The notes under the pieces were generated by a model that worked only from the letters and a program-made list of their open reading frames with translations, did no database searches and was not told the origin of the DNA. The position numbers and the translations under genes were made by a program. From Eucommia ulmoides (taxonomy: Eukaryota; Streptophyta; Magnoliopsida; Garryales; Eucommiaceae): a stretch of DNA of 64,000 bases. Positions 21,060-32,640 of this stretch are shown one piece after another (the first letter of the stretch is position 1; every line of letters begins with the position of its first letter). The DNA lies in NCBI GenBank assembly GCA_016647705.1, contig CM028334.1:9891546-9955545 (forward strand), given 5' to 3'.

Positions 21060-22690
21060 ATGAGAATATTTTTAGAAAAAATTACCTAATAAATCTAAAA
21101 TCAATTCTCTATTACCAATAAATGTCAATTAGTTTATAATAAACCGAAAAGTCCCATCTTGTAGTTTTCACGGACTGTTGATCCCAAATTAAAAAAATTC
21201 CAAATGTCAGATTATCGATTTGCCCCTGATTCATTTTAACCCTAATTTCTCTTTGTCGGCCGTACTTCCACTCTCTCTTCCATTCTCTTACTATCTGTCT
21301 CACAGTTCAACCGCCCCCCTCTTTCTCTCTCCGAACTCCTTCCTATTGTTGCTGTTGATCCTGACCTCGAATGAGATTTCGACGTTCTCTCCATCGTCTT
21401 TGTCCACCACCTTCATCGTCATCCATCGTTTTCATTACCATCTCCGTCCTCGCCCTTGCCGATCGTTATCGTCGTCTCCTTCATCAATAAGATCTAGCCT
21501 AGATTTGGTTCATCCCCGCTGTTTCAGCTCATAACCACCGTTGTCGTTGCCATCTGTACATGTTCGTACGTCTCCGATGAACAGATCGATCGATCTGTTC
21601 ATTGTCAATTGACAATTGATTTTCTGCAAACACGTTGGATCTGTTCATCCTCAATTTTCGATTGATCAATTTGTTTGTATTTTCGGCCACCAGTGCTTTG
21701 ACCTCTTCGTCGTCGTCTAAGGTCATCATCATCGTTGTTCAGTCCTTTTTTTTTTTTTGGTGTGTGTGTGTGTCGTCTAAACATCTACAGCTATTGCACT
21801 ATTAGCCAAACCCCAAAAGACCTTTGCATTCCCAACTGTTGCCAGTGAAGGCTTTGGAGTGCCTTTTTGACTATTTACACGTTGCATTATGCCATTTTGC
21901 ACTTTGTTTACTTAGATTTAACATTTCTTGAAAACATTTAATGTTTGCTTAGATCTGATCTTGAATGTTACATTCAACACATATGAATTTGCAATGGCTG
22001 CGATTTATTAGATAATGCTACACTTAACACGCAAGTTTATATGATTATTGGCAATTAGATAATATTACATTCAACACATACGAAATTACAACGGCTGCGA
22101 TTTATTAGACAATGTTGCATTCAACGTGCATGTTTGAAAATATTCTGAAACAACTGGGTTCAATTATATTACATTCAACAAGCATACTAAAAGCTGATTT
22201 TTGGGAATATTAGACAATGTTATATTTAATACGCATATTATTTTTGCATCTTGGCAAAATTAGATAATATTACATTCAACACGCACATTGAATTTTGAAT
22301 TTTGGTAATATTAGACAGTGTTACATTCAACACACACATTAAAAAAGCAGGCACAAGAGGGATAATTAGATATATCGCAATATTGGATTAAAAAAATACA
22401 ACTAGTTGTTCATTTGGATGTTACATTCAACATTGCATTTGGATGTTACATATAATATCCACGCATAATACGATTCATACGTCTAAAAATATATAATTAG
22501 CATATCGTAAAAAATAAGATATTTTACTGATTAATAGAGTGTAAAACTATTAATTTTACAACATCAGGAATTATAAAAAAATTCGTGTGTTTTGATATTA
22601 GCATTGAAAGTTACATTCTCACTGAATGATGGGTATTTTGGTTAGAAAAATACAAAAAGAGCTACTGGTGCCAAAAAAAAAAAAAAAAAA
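21060..22690. mobile_element. Candidate MULE-like non-autonomous element with motif array
   Basis: A T/C-rich, 5'UTR-like segment (21230-21730, many CGTCGTC and CTCTCTC words) is followed by a diverged repeat array (21960-22460) and ends with a GGGTATTTTGG...ACTGGTGCC region. The outer parts resemble 27540-27620 and the reverse complement of 28500-28625 in general layout (ACCAAATA/ACCAATAA, then a GAT/TTGCCCC-like word). This fits a long-TIR MULE-like element carrying exon-like sequence. Boundaries and target duplication could not be fixed. Confidence 0.3.
21960..22460. repeat. TTACATTCAACAC repeat array
   Basis: Units of roughly 60-70 bp contain AGAYAATRTTACATTCAACACR and often GCGATTTATTAGA. 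I count about eight diverged copies. Spacing is irregular. The same core word returns in 27655-27790. Confidence 0.65.
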
Positions 22691-23159
22691 AAAACAATTG
22701 GGCTAGATCGGTACTTTGCAAAGCGAAATAGTATCTCATGGTTCATGCCTCATATTTTTGTCATTTCAATACTCTTAAAAATCTAAAAAGTTTTTTCCTG
22801 ATTTTTTCACATAACAATGATTCATCTGAAAAATGAGAAAACATGATAATTATTGTTAAAAAAAAAAATTAATAATTTTTTTTTTTAAATTTAATAGGGT
22901 AATAAAATGATAAAAATATTTCTACTAAAAGACTACATGTCAAAAAAAAAAAAACAAAAAAAAAAAAAAAAAAAAAAAACTATTTTTCATATAAAATTAC
23001 TAACCACGTTTTTTTATTTTATGGAATTCAAATAAATGAAATTTTTTATCTAATGCTAATTTGATAAATGTCAAGATTCACTCTTGAGATTTTATTATGG
23101 ACTAAAAATATAATTTTCCCGTTAATCTTGAAAGTAAATTGTACACTAATCACGAGGGG

Positions 23160-23459
23160 TTAATGAATCCTTTTCTTCGCCCATCGAAAGAAGCTTCTTT
23201 TTTTATTTAATGGAAAAGATAAAGGAAGAATGATCGAAGAAGGGGCTCAGCTTTAGTAGACGTAGAGGCATCGATCATATCCCGAAAGTCAAAAACCAAT
23301 ATTAAATTCCGATGGATTCTGCTCTCTGGTTTTAATCTCTCTGTGTTCGCCTTCTCTCCATATAACACGCGGTGAATCCAATTCTTCAATCATCCAACTT
23401 CTAATTCTCTCTTCCCTCCCAGAAACCCAGTTAATTTTGCAGAGAAAAATCTCAATCCC
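23160..23459 (+). promoter_or_regulatory. Promoter/5' UTR region of the Mpo1-like gene
   Basis: The sequence changes from A/T homopolymer runs (22670-22980) to pyrimidine-rich leader-like DNA with TTCTTC and CTCTCTC words up to the ATG. No single TATA box is convincing. Confidence 0.35.
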
Positions 23460-25891
23460 ATGGGAAAAGCGGGATTGTTCGATTTGGAGAAGCACTTCGC
23501 CTTCTACGGAGCATACCACAGCAACCCGGTCAATATCTTCATCCACATGCTCTTCGTGTGGCCCATTTTCTTCACCTCTCTCATGCTTTTCTACTTCACG
23601 CCTTCGCTCTTCGAACTCTGTCGAATCGGATGTAAATGCGGCATGGTTATTAATTTTGGCTTCTTCTTCGCGTTGATCTATGCTTTGTTCTATATCTGTT
23701 TGGATAAGAGAGCAGGATCTTTGGCTGCTCTTCTCTGTTTCGTCTGTTGGTTCTCCGGCAGCATTCTCGCCAGGAAACTAGGGTTTTCATTGGCTTGGAA
23801 AGTAAGATTAATTTCAATTTTGCTCTTATTTGATCTTCTTTGTTCCAATCATGTATCATAGAGTTTTATGTTTGAATTAATCTGGTAGGATTTAGAATAC
23901 TGCACTTGATGTGTTTGAAGCTGGTTTACAGTGAAACCTGATGCTTTCATATATGATTGCCATTTCCAATTGCAATATTCTGCTCATTCATCTAGTGCAG
24001 GCTTATCATTTAGTGCGGAACTAAACGTTTGAGCTTGAAGATCAAATTGCAAAACATTTTGTCTTGCAAGGATTAGCTAAAACAATCAAATTGCTTCTTT
24101 TTCGATCATCTAATGCGGTTAGCTACGCGAAATTTGTGTTGTGGGTGTGGATTTTGTGAGTAATTAATTGAAGTGCTTCTCTCTTTCCTGGCAGTATAGC
24201 AGACGATGCATTTTCTTGCTTTTTCTCCCTTTTGTTTTTTTTCTGTCTTTTTCCTAATCAGAGAAAACTTGGAACAAAAACAGAAATTTGAGAGTGAAAA
24301 ATGACAACTGTTACTTTTCTGATCCATAGCACCAGAAAAGATAGTAAACTAAGATTTTCCTGGTGTGTTCGTCTTCGTATGCTCAAATCTTGGATGAGTA
24401 GAAGAATATTAGGAATTATATAGTGGCTTGATGTAATTTTGTGGGAGTTTATGGTGGCATTTGGTTAGTGTTTCTCTTTTTCTGTTTTTACTTCCAATAA
24501 ACTAGGATGAGATAGGAATTCCGTTTCCGTTCTGGAGTTTTACGAAACTAGAAACATGTTTGGTAGTGACCATTGTGCTGAAATTGTTTCTTTTAATTTA
24601 TGAGAACAGACACAAGAAATATGTTTGGTTGTAAAATTTGCTTTTTTTTTTTTTAATTTGTGGTGGCTGGCGAAGTGGTGATAGCCGACGGGGTGGTATT
24701 CCTCAATTCTGCAGTTCAATATTCAATACATTGTTTTTAATTTTTTAAACATATTGTCGAGTTTCTTAGGTTGTGTTTGTTTAGTGTTTTTGTTCCCTGA
24801 TTTTTGTTCTGCTCCCCTAAAATTTGTTCTAAAAATCTAGGAATTAGACCAGGAACAGATTTTTTTGATCTGATATTTCTGTTTCTGTTCCCAATTAGAA
24901 ACAAAATTCTGGTACCAAATTGTGTATGCTGATTCTGAAAGAAAATTGTTCAGGTTGTTCTTGCAGCTCAGTTATTCTGCTGGACCGGGCAGTTCATAGG
25001 CCATGGAGTGTTTGAGGTAATTGATTCTGCAACTTTATTTTTATTCAACGTTCACCGATTTATCAATTTTGATGCATATATAAAGTTTGTTACTTTCTGC
25101 AGAAGCGAGCACCTGCTCTTCTGGACAACCTAATGCAAGCGTTTCTAATGGCACCTTTCTTTGTACTGCTTGAGGTGAGTTGTTTTAGGTGTTTCCTTTA
25201 GGTGGCCCTTGTTTGGTGTTTTCACTTCATTTTTTTGTTCCTGTACTCGGAAAGCTTGGAAAATATGGAAATAGATAAATATCTTCTGTTTTGTTCTCAG
25301 ATTTTTTGAACAAATTTCTAGTAACAGGACAGAAATATATTTGTTTTGTTCCCAGATTTCTATTTTTGTTTCGTGTTCTCTTGGAACAGAAAATAAAAGG
25401 ATGAAAAACCCTAAGCAAACACTGCCTTAGGGTTTCTGTCATTGTCATTTTGTTACTGTTCTCAGAAAATTTTCTGCGAATAAAAAAATAAAAAAAAAAA
25501 TCTGTTCTATTCCTTAAAATTTTGTTCTAAAAAATCTGGAGACGGATTAGAACAGATTCTTTTCCCCTCTATATTTCTGTTTTTGTTTCAAGTTTTACAA
25601 GATAGAATTAAAAATAGTTGCATGTTTTGTTTTCAAAAACAAAAAATATGTACTCAGCACCTAAACCAAATGAACCCTAAACAAATGCAGCCTTATCTTC
25701 TAAATATCGAGAGGGTTTTAACTTAAAACAAAGAAAGAAAAAAAAGTGTATTAACGGCGGTTCATTCCTTGCAGGCTCTTCAATCTTTCTTCGGCTATGA
25801 ACCCTATCCGGGTTTTCATGCCAGTGTAAAATCAAAAATCGAAGCTCAAATCGACGAATGGAAGCAGAATAAACAGAAGAAAATTTCTTAG
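23460..25891 (+). CDS. Mpo1-like (DUF962/YGL010w-like) membrane protein, four exons, 197 aa
   Basis: Exons 23460-23801, 24954-25016, 25103-25174 and 25775-25891 join in phase 0 at every junction with GT-AG introns. They give a complete 197-residue protein, the usual plant family size. The N-terminus has the conserved histidine/asparagine region LFDLEKHFAFYGAYHSNPVN with His12, His20, Asn22, Asn25 and His29. Hydrophobic segments lie at about residues 29-48, 60-80, 87-105 and 115-130. The family signature GHGVFEKRAPALLDN (130-144) is intact across the exon 2/3 join, and the tail is basic (VKSKIEAQIDEWKQNKQKK). Yeast Mpo1 is an ER Fe(II)-dependent dioxygenase acting on 2-hydroxy fatty acids in phytosphingosine breakdown; a similar role here is inferred. 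The start is the first ATG of the conserved frame. Introns 1 and 3 contain MITE-like fragments. Confidence 0.93.
24456..24740. mobile_element. hAT-like MITE fragment in intron 1 of the Mpo1-like gene
   Basis: It begins GGCATTTGGTTAGTGTTTCTC and matches, with mismatches, the reverse complement of the right half of the MITE at 28728-29152: both have CTTCCAATAAA, AACATGTTTGGTA-like, TTTAATTTATGAGAACA and a GGTGGC...GGTGGTA end. Only one terminus is clear. Confidence 0.6.
25203..25425. mobile_element. hAT-like MITE in intron 3 of the Mpo1-like gene
   Basis: Starts GGCCCTTGTTTGGTGTTTTC and ends GCAAACACTGCC after ACCCTAA, so the two ends are imperfect inverted repeats of the GGCN...TTTG.TTAG type. 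The interior is rich in TTTTGTTC words and resembles the segment 24771-24930 in intron 1. No convincing 8-bp target duplication. Confidence 0.5.
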
Positions 25892-26001
25892 ATCAAACAC
25901 AATTATCTTTAAGCAAAAATGTACACATATCTTGTGAAAATTGTAATGTTATATTACTATAAGTTTGAATATTTTCATAATTATTAGCTTTATTCAAGGA
26001 T

Positions 26002-27483
26002 TTACCATATGAAACTATTACCAGCCTTCGGTTTTCGAATTCCCATGTCTTCCATTGATTTCCTCACTCTCACAAAATCCTGCCACTGACCTGCATTTGC
26101 ATACAAGTTTGCCAACAGAGAAAAGTCGCTGCTGTGATCCGGCTCCACCTCAAGAAGCCGCCTCCTCACTGTCTCCCCGAGTTCAACTTTTCCATGAATT
26201 TTACAAGCAGCCAAACACGTCCTTAACACAATCGCATTACATTTCATCGGCATTGTTTGGATCATATGGTAAGCTTCCTCCACAAACCCTGCTCGACCTA
26301 GTATGTCGACCATGCATCCGTAGTGCTTTATTGTGGGTTTAATGTTGTAGTCTTTGATCATACTTTTAAAGTATCTTCTTCCATTTTCGACCATTCCTCC
26401 ATGGCTGCAAGCCGATAGAACTCCCAAGAAAGTTACATCGTCTGGGAATTCAAGGTTTAGGTCTAGCATTTGATGAAAAAGCTTCAGCGCTTCGTGTTCA
26501 TGGCCATTTATCGCTAACCCTAATATCATCGAATTCCATGTCACAATGTTTTTTTCGAGCATCTTATTGAATGTGTTGTACGATTCTTGAATCGCGCCGC
26601 ATTTTGCATACATATCGATTAGCGAATTGTGAATCGAAAGAGTGGTGTTTTCGATACTAGAATGAATCCATCTTCCAAAATTTAATGCCCCGATCGAAGA
26701 ACAGGCTGATAGGATCAGGAGTATTGTGGCTTCATCGGGTTCTATATTGGTTTGAATCATATTGTAGAACAGGTCAAGCGCTTGATTGTGATATCCATTG
26801 CGTATATGGGAGTTGATGATGGTGTTCCAAGCAATGAGTTCTGGTTCGGGCATTTCGTCGAACAGGTGTTGTGCAGTTTGAATGTCCTTTAACATACCGT
26901 ACATATGAATGAGAGTGTTCCTGACATGGACGTGGTTTTGGAGTCCGTGTTTCAGACAACTGCAAGTCAACTGTTTTCCCAACGGAACTAACCTTAATTG
27001 CCCGCAGAGTTTGAGCAGGAAACAGAAAGTGAAGCTGTCTGTTGCCTCGCCTTTCTCCTGCATTCTCCTGTGGAATTCGAAAGCTTTTTCTACACGATTT
27101 CTCTGTCCAAACCCTCGAATCATTGTGTTCCATAGAAAACCGTCTGGGTTTTCGATTGTTTCGAAAATCGAGACGGCGTAATCCATGGATTCTTGCTCTG
27201 AAACGGCGCAGAAAATGATGATTTTTCCGACGACGTAGAGGTTCCAATCGAAGCCCGTCTTGATGATGTGAGCGTGGAGTTGCTCCGCGTCTCTAATGGT
27301 GGAACAGTTCTTGGAGAGAGAGAGGAGGGTTTTTGCCTTGCGGATGATTTCGCCATTTTGATTTGCTGTTTCTGAGGAGAGAAAGTGAGTTGACGAAGGC
27401 AGTGGAAAGAGAGAGGATTTTGTTTTGATTCGGGAAGAAAGTGATAGGAGTGGCCTTGTGGTATTAAGGCAGTGGCGGATCAT
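26002..27483 (-). CDS. Pentatricopeptide repeat protein, PLS class with E domain, 493 aa
   Basis: Intronless minus-strand ORF from ATG at 27483 to TAA at 26004-26002. The N-terminus (MIRHCLNTTRPLLSLSSRIK) is Arg/Ser/Leu/Thr-rich without acidic residues, a likely organellar, probably mitochondrial, targeting peptide. PPR motifs are obvious: FLWNTMIRGF (about 116), FTFCFLLKLCG (151), VRNTLIHMYG (187), AWNTIINSHIRNG (218), NSLIDMYAKCG (286), TWNSMILGLAINGHEHEAL (315), TFLGVLSACSHGG (351), YGCMVDILGRAG (388). The E region (about 415-493) ends at PKAGNSFIW, with no E+ or DYW domain, so any RNA-editing deaminase activity would need a partner. Such proteins bind organellar RNA in a sequence-specific way. 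It faces the Mpo1-like gene tail to tail, 110 bp between stops. Confidence 0.95.
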   Translation of the reverse strand: MIRHCLNTTRPLLSLSSRIKTKSSLFPLPSSTHFLSSETANQNGEIIRKAKTLLSLSKNCSTIRDAEQLHAHIIKTGFDWNLYVVGKIIIFCAVSEQESMDYAVSIFETIENPDGFLWNTMIRGFGQRNRVEKAFEFHRRMQEKGEATDSFTFCFLLKLCGQLRLVPLGKQLTCSCLKHGLQNHVHVRNTLIHMYGMLKDIQTAQHLFDEMPEPELIAWNTIINSHIRNGYHNQALDLFYNMIQTNIEPDEATILLILSACSSIGALNFGRWIHSSIENTTLSIHNSLIDMYAKCGAIQESYNTFNKMLEKNIVTWNSMILGLAINGHEHEALKLFHQMLDLNLEFPDDVTFLGVLSACSHGGMVENGRRYFKSMIKDYNIKPTIKHYGCMVDILGRAGFVEEAYHMIQTMPMKCNAIVLRTCLAACKIHGKVELGETVRRRLLEVEPDHSSDFSLLANLYANAGQWQDFVRVRKSMEDMGIRKPKAGNSFIW

Positions 27484-28640
27484 GCTAACTTTCTCGGTAA
27501 GTGATGCATTACAACTCTGCGAAGGGCTTTTATTAGTGACAGTTACCGATAAGTCCTCATAACATTACCAAATATATTTGTTTAAAAATATGTTACAAAA
27601 TATTTCTTTTATTTTTTTGTGACGATTTTACCCCTTGTGTTATATTCTACACAAGAATCGTGATATATTCAATACAAAGATCGTGTTATATTCAACACAA
27701 TTTTAAATCGTGTTACATTCAACACAATCTCAGATCGTGTTATATTTTACTCGATCTCATGTTGAATGTAATATAAGATCATGTTACATTCTAATTTTTT
27801 CGTTCAAATTGAAAAAGGAGATGGAAAACATTACTTACATTATAAAATCAAATCTTCAAATCAACGTTCAACAATCTAATTACATAAAAAACTATACAAA
27901 TTCGAGCATCAAGAAGCACGAAAACCGAATAACACGAAGCAAAACAACACTAATTCGTACATGAACACAAATTTACACATGCATATATATCCACAAACAC
28001 AAATACACACACAACAGTAGGAGATGAAAAATATCATCTCGATTATAAAATTGAAACTTAAAATCTAACGCTCAACAATCCAAATACATAAAAAACTATA
28101 CAAATTCGAGCAACAAGAAAGCACGAAAACCAAATCGAAAACTATACATCACTGGAAAGTGGCCGGAATCAGTGTTTCGTCAAATTATGCCAGCTGCAAT
28201 ACAAATTAGCGCGAAGATTGTGACGAGCTTTGTTGATTTCTTTCAAATACTCCGTGTCAACGATCAGCATCGCCATTGATGAAACTCGAATTGCTTGGAG
28301 ATTGAGATCAACAGATCGTTGTACTCCTCCCCATCGCCGATAAAGGTTGGATTGCGTTTTGCCCTTGCAAATAGACATGAGTTTGACTAGATCTGAAGCC
28401 GGACAATGTTGACGGCGCTGGGATGACGGTGAGCAAGGGCGACGGAGGGAGAGGAAGATTGCGAGAGGGAGAGGAATCCACGAAAGTAGTCTGCTGGTTA
28501 TGTATATAAAGAAGGGTAATATAGGTAAATAAAAAAAAATTAAGATTTTTTGGTAATAAGTATCATAGGACTATTTGGTGCAAAATAAAATCAGTGGGGC
28601 CATCTTGTAATTTGAGCCTTTTAAGTAGACTATACTGTAT
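27484..28640. mobile_element. MULE-like non-autonomous element next to the PPR promoter
   Basis: Left part: AAGTCCTCATAACATTACCAAATA then a GACGATTTTACCCC word (27540-27640). The right end in reverse complement reads TAGTCCTATGATACTTATTACC and then ACCTATATTACCC. These long, degenerate inverted ends bracket a motif array (27655-27790), a region with AAAACTATACAAATTCGAGC present twice (27890 and 28093), and a CG-rich exon-like block (28150-28490). The pattern is that of a MULE/Pack-MULE-like element, but target duplications were not found. It sits within about 60 bp of the PPR ATG. Confidence 0.4.
27655..27790. repeat. GATCGTGTTATATTCAACACAA array
   Basis: About six copies of a 30-bp unit, GATCGTGTTACATTCAACAC, some inverted (ATGTTGAATGTAATATAAGAT near 27760). 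Same core as the array at 21960-22460. Confidence 0.7.
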
Positions 28641-28727
28641 TTTTTCCTTTTATTAATGAGGCTCAACAAGCCGATTTGCCACAATTCTGTAAAATTAGCT
28701 TAGTTGGAGTTCTGTTAGGACCTGTTC

Positions 28728-29152
28728 GGCCATGTTTGGTTACTATTTTCGTTCACTCTCAAAATTTTAGAATTAATGTACAGAAACGTGTTTAGTGAGC
28801 ACGTGCTGTTTCCAAAATTTAAAGAGTAATTTAGAAATAATTCTTGAATTTCTTAAGAATATGATAAATATAATTTCTACCACCACTCGTTGACCATCAC
28901 CACCACTCTCGCCACCACACCATTAGCCCGCTGCCACTACCACCATGTCGGCCACCATACATTTAAAGAGAGAAAAAAGAACAAATTTTGTAACCGAACT
29001 GTTTCTTGTTCTTGTTCTCATAAATTAATAGAAACTATTTCAAGACAATTGTCGTTACCAAACATATTTCTATTCTAGGAATACTTCAGAATGTACAAAA
29101 AATTCCTATCCCAATTTATTGGAAGTAGAGCAAACACTAATCAAACATGACC
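28728..29152. mobile_element. hAT-like MITE, about 425 bp
   Basis: Ends are inverted: GGCCATGTTTGGTTACTATTT on the left and, in reverse complement, GGTCATGTTTGATTAGTGTT on the right. The interior is non-coding with CCACCACTC/CACCATCA words. A related fragment is in intron 1 of the Mpo1-like gene. The 8-bp flanks (ACCTGTTC and ATCATTTC) agree at 5 of 8 positions, which is only weak support for a target duplication. Confidence 0.65.
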
Positions 29153-29211
29153 ATCATTTCCTAGATAATTGCTTTGGTGATTTGGTATGGGGCCAACACC
29201 AATTGTGGTTT

Positions 29212-31242
29212 TGTTGACCCTAGAACATTATTTGATGCTTTGACAGAACAATTAACTTAGTTGTTTTAAGATACTAATAATTTTATTGAGAAAACTTTCA
29301 TAGTTTAATTCTTGTATTTGAATGAGAAGAAATGATAAAGTATGATTGAAGATCAAGTTTGCAATAGAAGCTATTGAAAAAGTTTTGAAAAAATATTCTT
29401 CGTATTACTAGGTGAAACAATTTAATTCTTTCTAAGATCTTAATGCAACCCTATTAGGATCATACATGACACATGAATATATCTATATGAATTTATGAAA
29501 ATAGTTCGAAGTGTTCAATTTATCTTAACAAAGAGATTTTCCAAGTAATCGATGAAGAAAGTTTTGAAAAATCATTAAATATTGAAAAAAATCCTAATCA
29601 ATTCATTAATAGGAATTTTGGTCAATCGATAGATGCAAGTTCCAGAAAAATAAAATTCTGAGCCAATTCAGTCAACTGATAGATCGAATGGTAGATACAG
29701 AGAGAAAATCGGTCAACTGACCAATGAATCCATTTGACCGAATCATCTTTAAAACAATTAGAAATTTGAACCTTTAGCTAAACGGTCGACTGATGAAGCA
29801 GCCGGTCGATCGATCCTATTTGATATTTTATTTTGACTTACATGTTTTTCAAAGACCTTCCATCCATATTTTCAGCATTTAAACGTTAGAAAATCATTTT
29901 TAATTAGTTGAGAATAGTTTTTTAAAGATATCTTATGTATTTTGAAGATCTAATTATTTAGTTCATATATATTTTTTTATTTTGTGTTTTCTCCTGGAAA
30001 ATTTCTTTCTATTCTTTTTAAGAGTTTGATCAAATTATTTTTGGGATTAAATGTTTTAAAAGTTGTATTTTTAGTCGAATATAGTTGTCATAAATCTGAT
30101 TTATATATGAGGTCTATATGTGCTATTTTTAGACATATCATTTGAAAACTAGCCGTTATATTTGAAATTCCTATAAATGGACTTGCAAATATTGAAATGA
30201 TTTGAGCTTGAACCTAACTATTTTTAGTGCTTATTTATTACTGTTTTGGGTCAAAGATATATGGTATTAGAGCTTGATTTTAGGGAAAACCTTGACTTCT
30301 ATTAGCCATTAGAGTTATGTGAATTGGGGGCTTAAATGGAACTACATTTTTCTACCTAAACTTTATGTGTAAAATATTAAGATTTTCAAGAGAGAAAATA
30401 AATAGAAAAAGAAAAGGTAAAAATTATGAAAAAGTTTTTTGAGGAAAAACTCTTGATCTTTTGAAGCTGATTAGATTTATTGTACTACATTACTCTGATT
30501 ATTATCATTTACTTGAACTTTGGTGACATCGTTTTTTAACATTATATTCTTTCAGTGAAATTGCTTCTTGATCTATTATGTGCTTTACTTGGAAATATTA
30601 TTTGATTAGATCTTATCTTAAAATTTGATATTAAAATTTAATCCTGAAAATTCGATGATCTTTATCTTTGAAAATATTTTTACACCGAATTAGAAAAAAT
30701 TGATTTATCTGAGTTATTTGATTTTGTGCTACACTTATATAACACTTAGAATCGGGCAAAAATTTTGAATTTGATATTTATGATTGTTGGTAGAGTCTCT
30801 TGTAAAAAGAAACAATAATTTTTTTTTTTTTTTGTATGTTTGTGAGTTGTAGCTTGGACCTAAAGGTAACTGGTCTAAGTAAGAGTGTTGATCAGGCACA
30901 AAGAGATCTGCTTAATTAAAGTGTAAAGGTGTAATTTTTACCTAAGAAAATTATTAGTGTAAATGTTTGATTCTTACTTAGAAAAAGGAACAGGTGTGGT
31001 TAATGGATTGCGAATTCTCTGTGGGAACTTAGGAGAGTGGACATAGGTAAGAGTAACTTAACGAAGAACTATAAATTTTATGTGTTCATTTCTCTATCCC
31101 TCAATTCTTTGTGTGTGCATAGTTAGTAATTCAATTTTTCACATATTAACAAAGATACAAACTTGTTAGGGTAATTGAATTTGTTTGTTAATTTTTAAAT
31201 TACTCAATTCACCCTTCTCTTGGGTGCATTTCTGGGCCAACA
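29212..31242 (+). repeat. 5' LTR of a truncated copia-type element
   Basis: Starts TGTTGACCCTAG and ends CTTGGGTGCATTTCTGGGCCAACA. The end is the counterpart of the LTR terminus at 38511 read in reverse (TGTTGGCCCAGTGAGCTACC), and the start matches the reverse complement of the other end at 40736, so this is the same LTR family in plus orientation. It contains GGTCAACTGACC and GGTCGATCGATCC-type palindromic words at 29660-29815. No partner LTR is in the window. Confidence 0.72.
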
Positions 31243-31880
31243 ATCGATATCAAAACTTAATTAGCTAAATAAACTTCACATCCTAGTTAACACAATCGCA
31301 TGGCACATCACATAGTGATAATTATGTTTTCTGGAAAGTCAGAATGATTGCATTTTACAACTACAAATTATGATGCATGACTAATTATTGAAAATGGTCA
31401 GTATGATATTCCTAAAAAAGAATACATGCATAATAAGGATGATTTTTTTTTTAAATGTATATAACTGCCCAAACTATTAATATGTTGCTCTGTGGATTAG
31501 ATGTGATAAATACAATAAGATATCTGGTTACGAGTCGGCAAAGTAAATGTGGGATACCCTGCAGGTTATACACAAAGGGATGAATTAGGTGAAAGAATAC
31601 AAAATTAGTGTCCTGGTGAGCAATTCGAGCTTTTCAAAATGGGAGAAACAGAAACAATCTAATATTTGTACACTAGGTTCACCAATATTTGTAATAGTCT
31701 CAGTACACTTGAAAATCCATATTTAATGCTGGAGAGAGTCTAGAAATATTTGAGGTCCTTGTCTAAAGCAGGGGAACCCAAGGTGGCAATCATTGAAGAG
31801 GCCAAGGATCTTAAAAAATACACAATTGATGAACTCATTGATAACCTAATGACTCATGAGTCGTCTAACCCAAGATATTG
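31243..31880 (+). pseudogene. Truncated copia gag fragment
   Basis: After the LTR a weakened PBS (CGATATCAAAAC) can be seen. Then a gag frame with many stops leads to AKDLKKYTIDELIDNLMTHE (31800-31860), closely similar to the gag segment at 42041-42466 on the other strand. Homology ends abruptly near 31863, where unrelated AT-rich DNA begins, so the element is truncated. Confidence 0.75.
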
Positions 31881-32640
31881 GCCATTCTCAAATTTATATC
31901 AAAAGTTCAACCCTTATTCTATAATATTGTTAAACTTTTTATCAAATTTTAATTAATAATAACATAATTTATTATTTTTTGATAATAAAGTTGAAAATAA
32001 AGAAACATCCAAAAAAAGAACAAAGAAAATAGCCGAAAATGACAAAAAATGGAGGAAAAATCAATGTGCCCTGCGAAATGATCCGACCTGACCCAGCCTG
32101 TGGATCATATGTGTGCGCCTCACGTAGGAGATCTGGGCCTAGACCTCTAGCCCAAGCGCGTGCACACGTCCTGGGTCAGCAGACCCAAACTTTATGGATG
32201 ACCTTTGCTCCATCTTTATAGAGGAGGGAGAAGGGTTTTGAAATAGAAATTGATGAAAAATTTCAATTTTAAGGGTTTCGAAATATTAAAATAGAGATAA
32301 TCAAACCCAAAATCGAAAGAGAGAGAGAGAGAGAATTGTACTTGGAGATGGAGAAGGCGATAGAAGAAGGGATCGATATGTGCAGAGAGAAGAAAGAATT
32401 CAGCGGTGGTGGTAGTGGCCTTCAAGGGAAAAAAAAACTGAGTAGAGAGGGGGAGAGTTAGAAAGAAAAAGAAGGGCAGATGGAGAGGATGAGGAGGGAG
32501 GGAGCATAGTAGATCATAACCCTAAAGTTGTTAAGAGAAATAATTTAACATGATCTAACGATTCAGAAATATAGATAGATTTATCTTTTATTCGACAATA
32601 CTCTTTATCTCCATCATGTTTCGTTAAATATATATATTTA
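31881..32640. other. Intergenic DNA, no gene seen
   Basis: AT-rich, then a GC-rich patch at 32090-32210 (GACCCAGCC, CAAGCGCGTGCACACG) that looks like part of an old LTR, then a GAGAGA tract at about 32318-32334 and purine-rich sequence to 32520. No protein gene recognised. Confidence 0.45.

Noticed and set aside
23437..23676. Alternative upstream ORF at the Mpo1-like start
   Set aside because: It is in another frame and loses the conserved family motifs.
26055..27356. ORFs overlapping the PPR gene in other frames
   Set aside because: Shadows of the clearly coding PPR frame.
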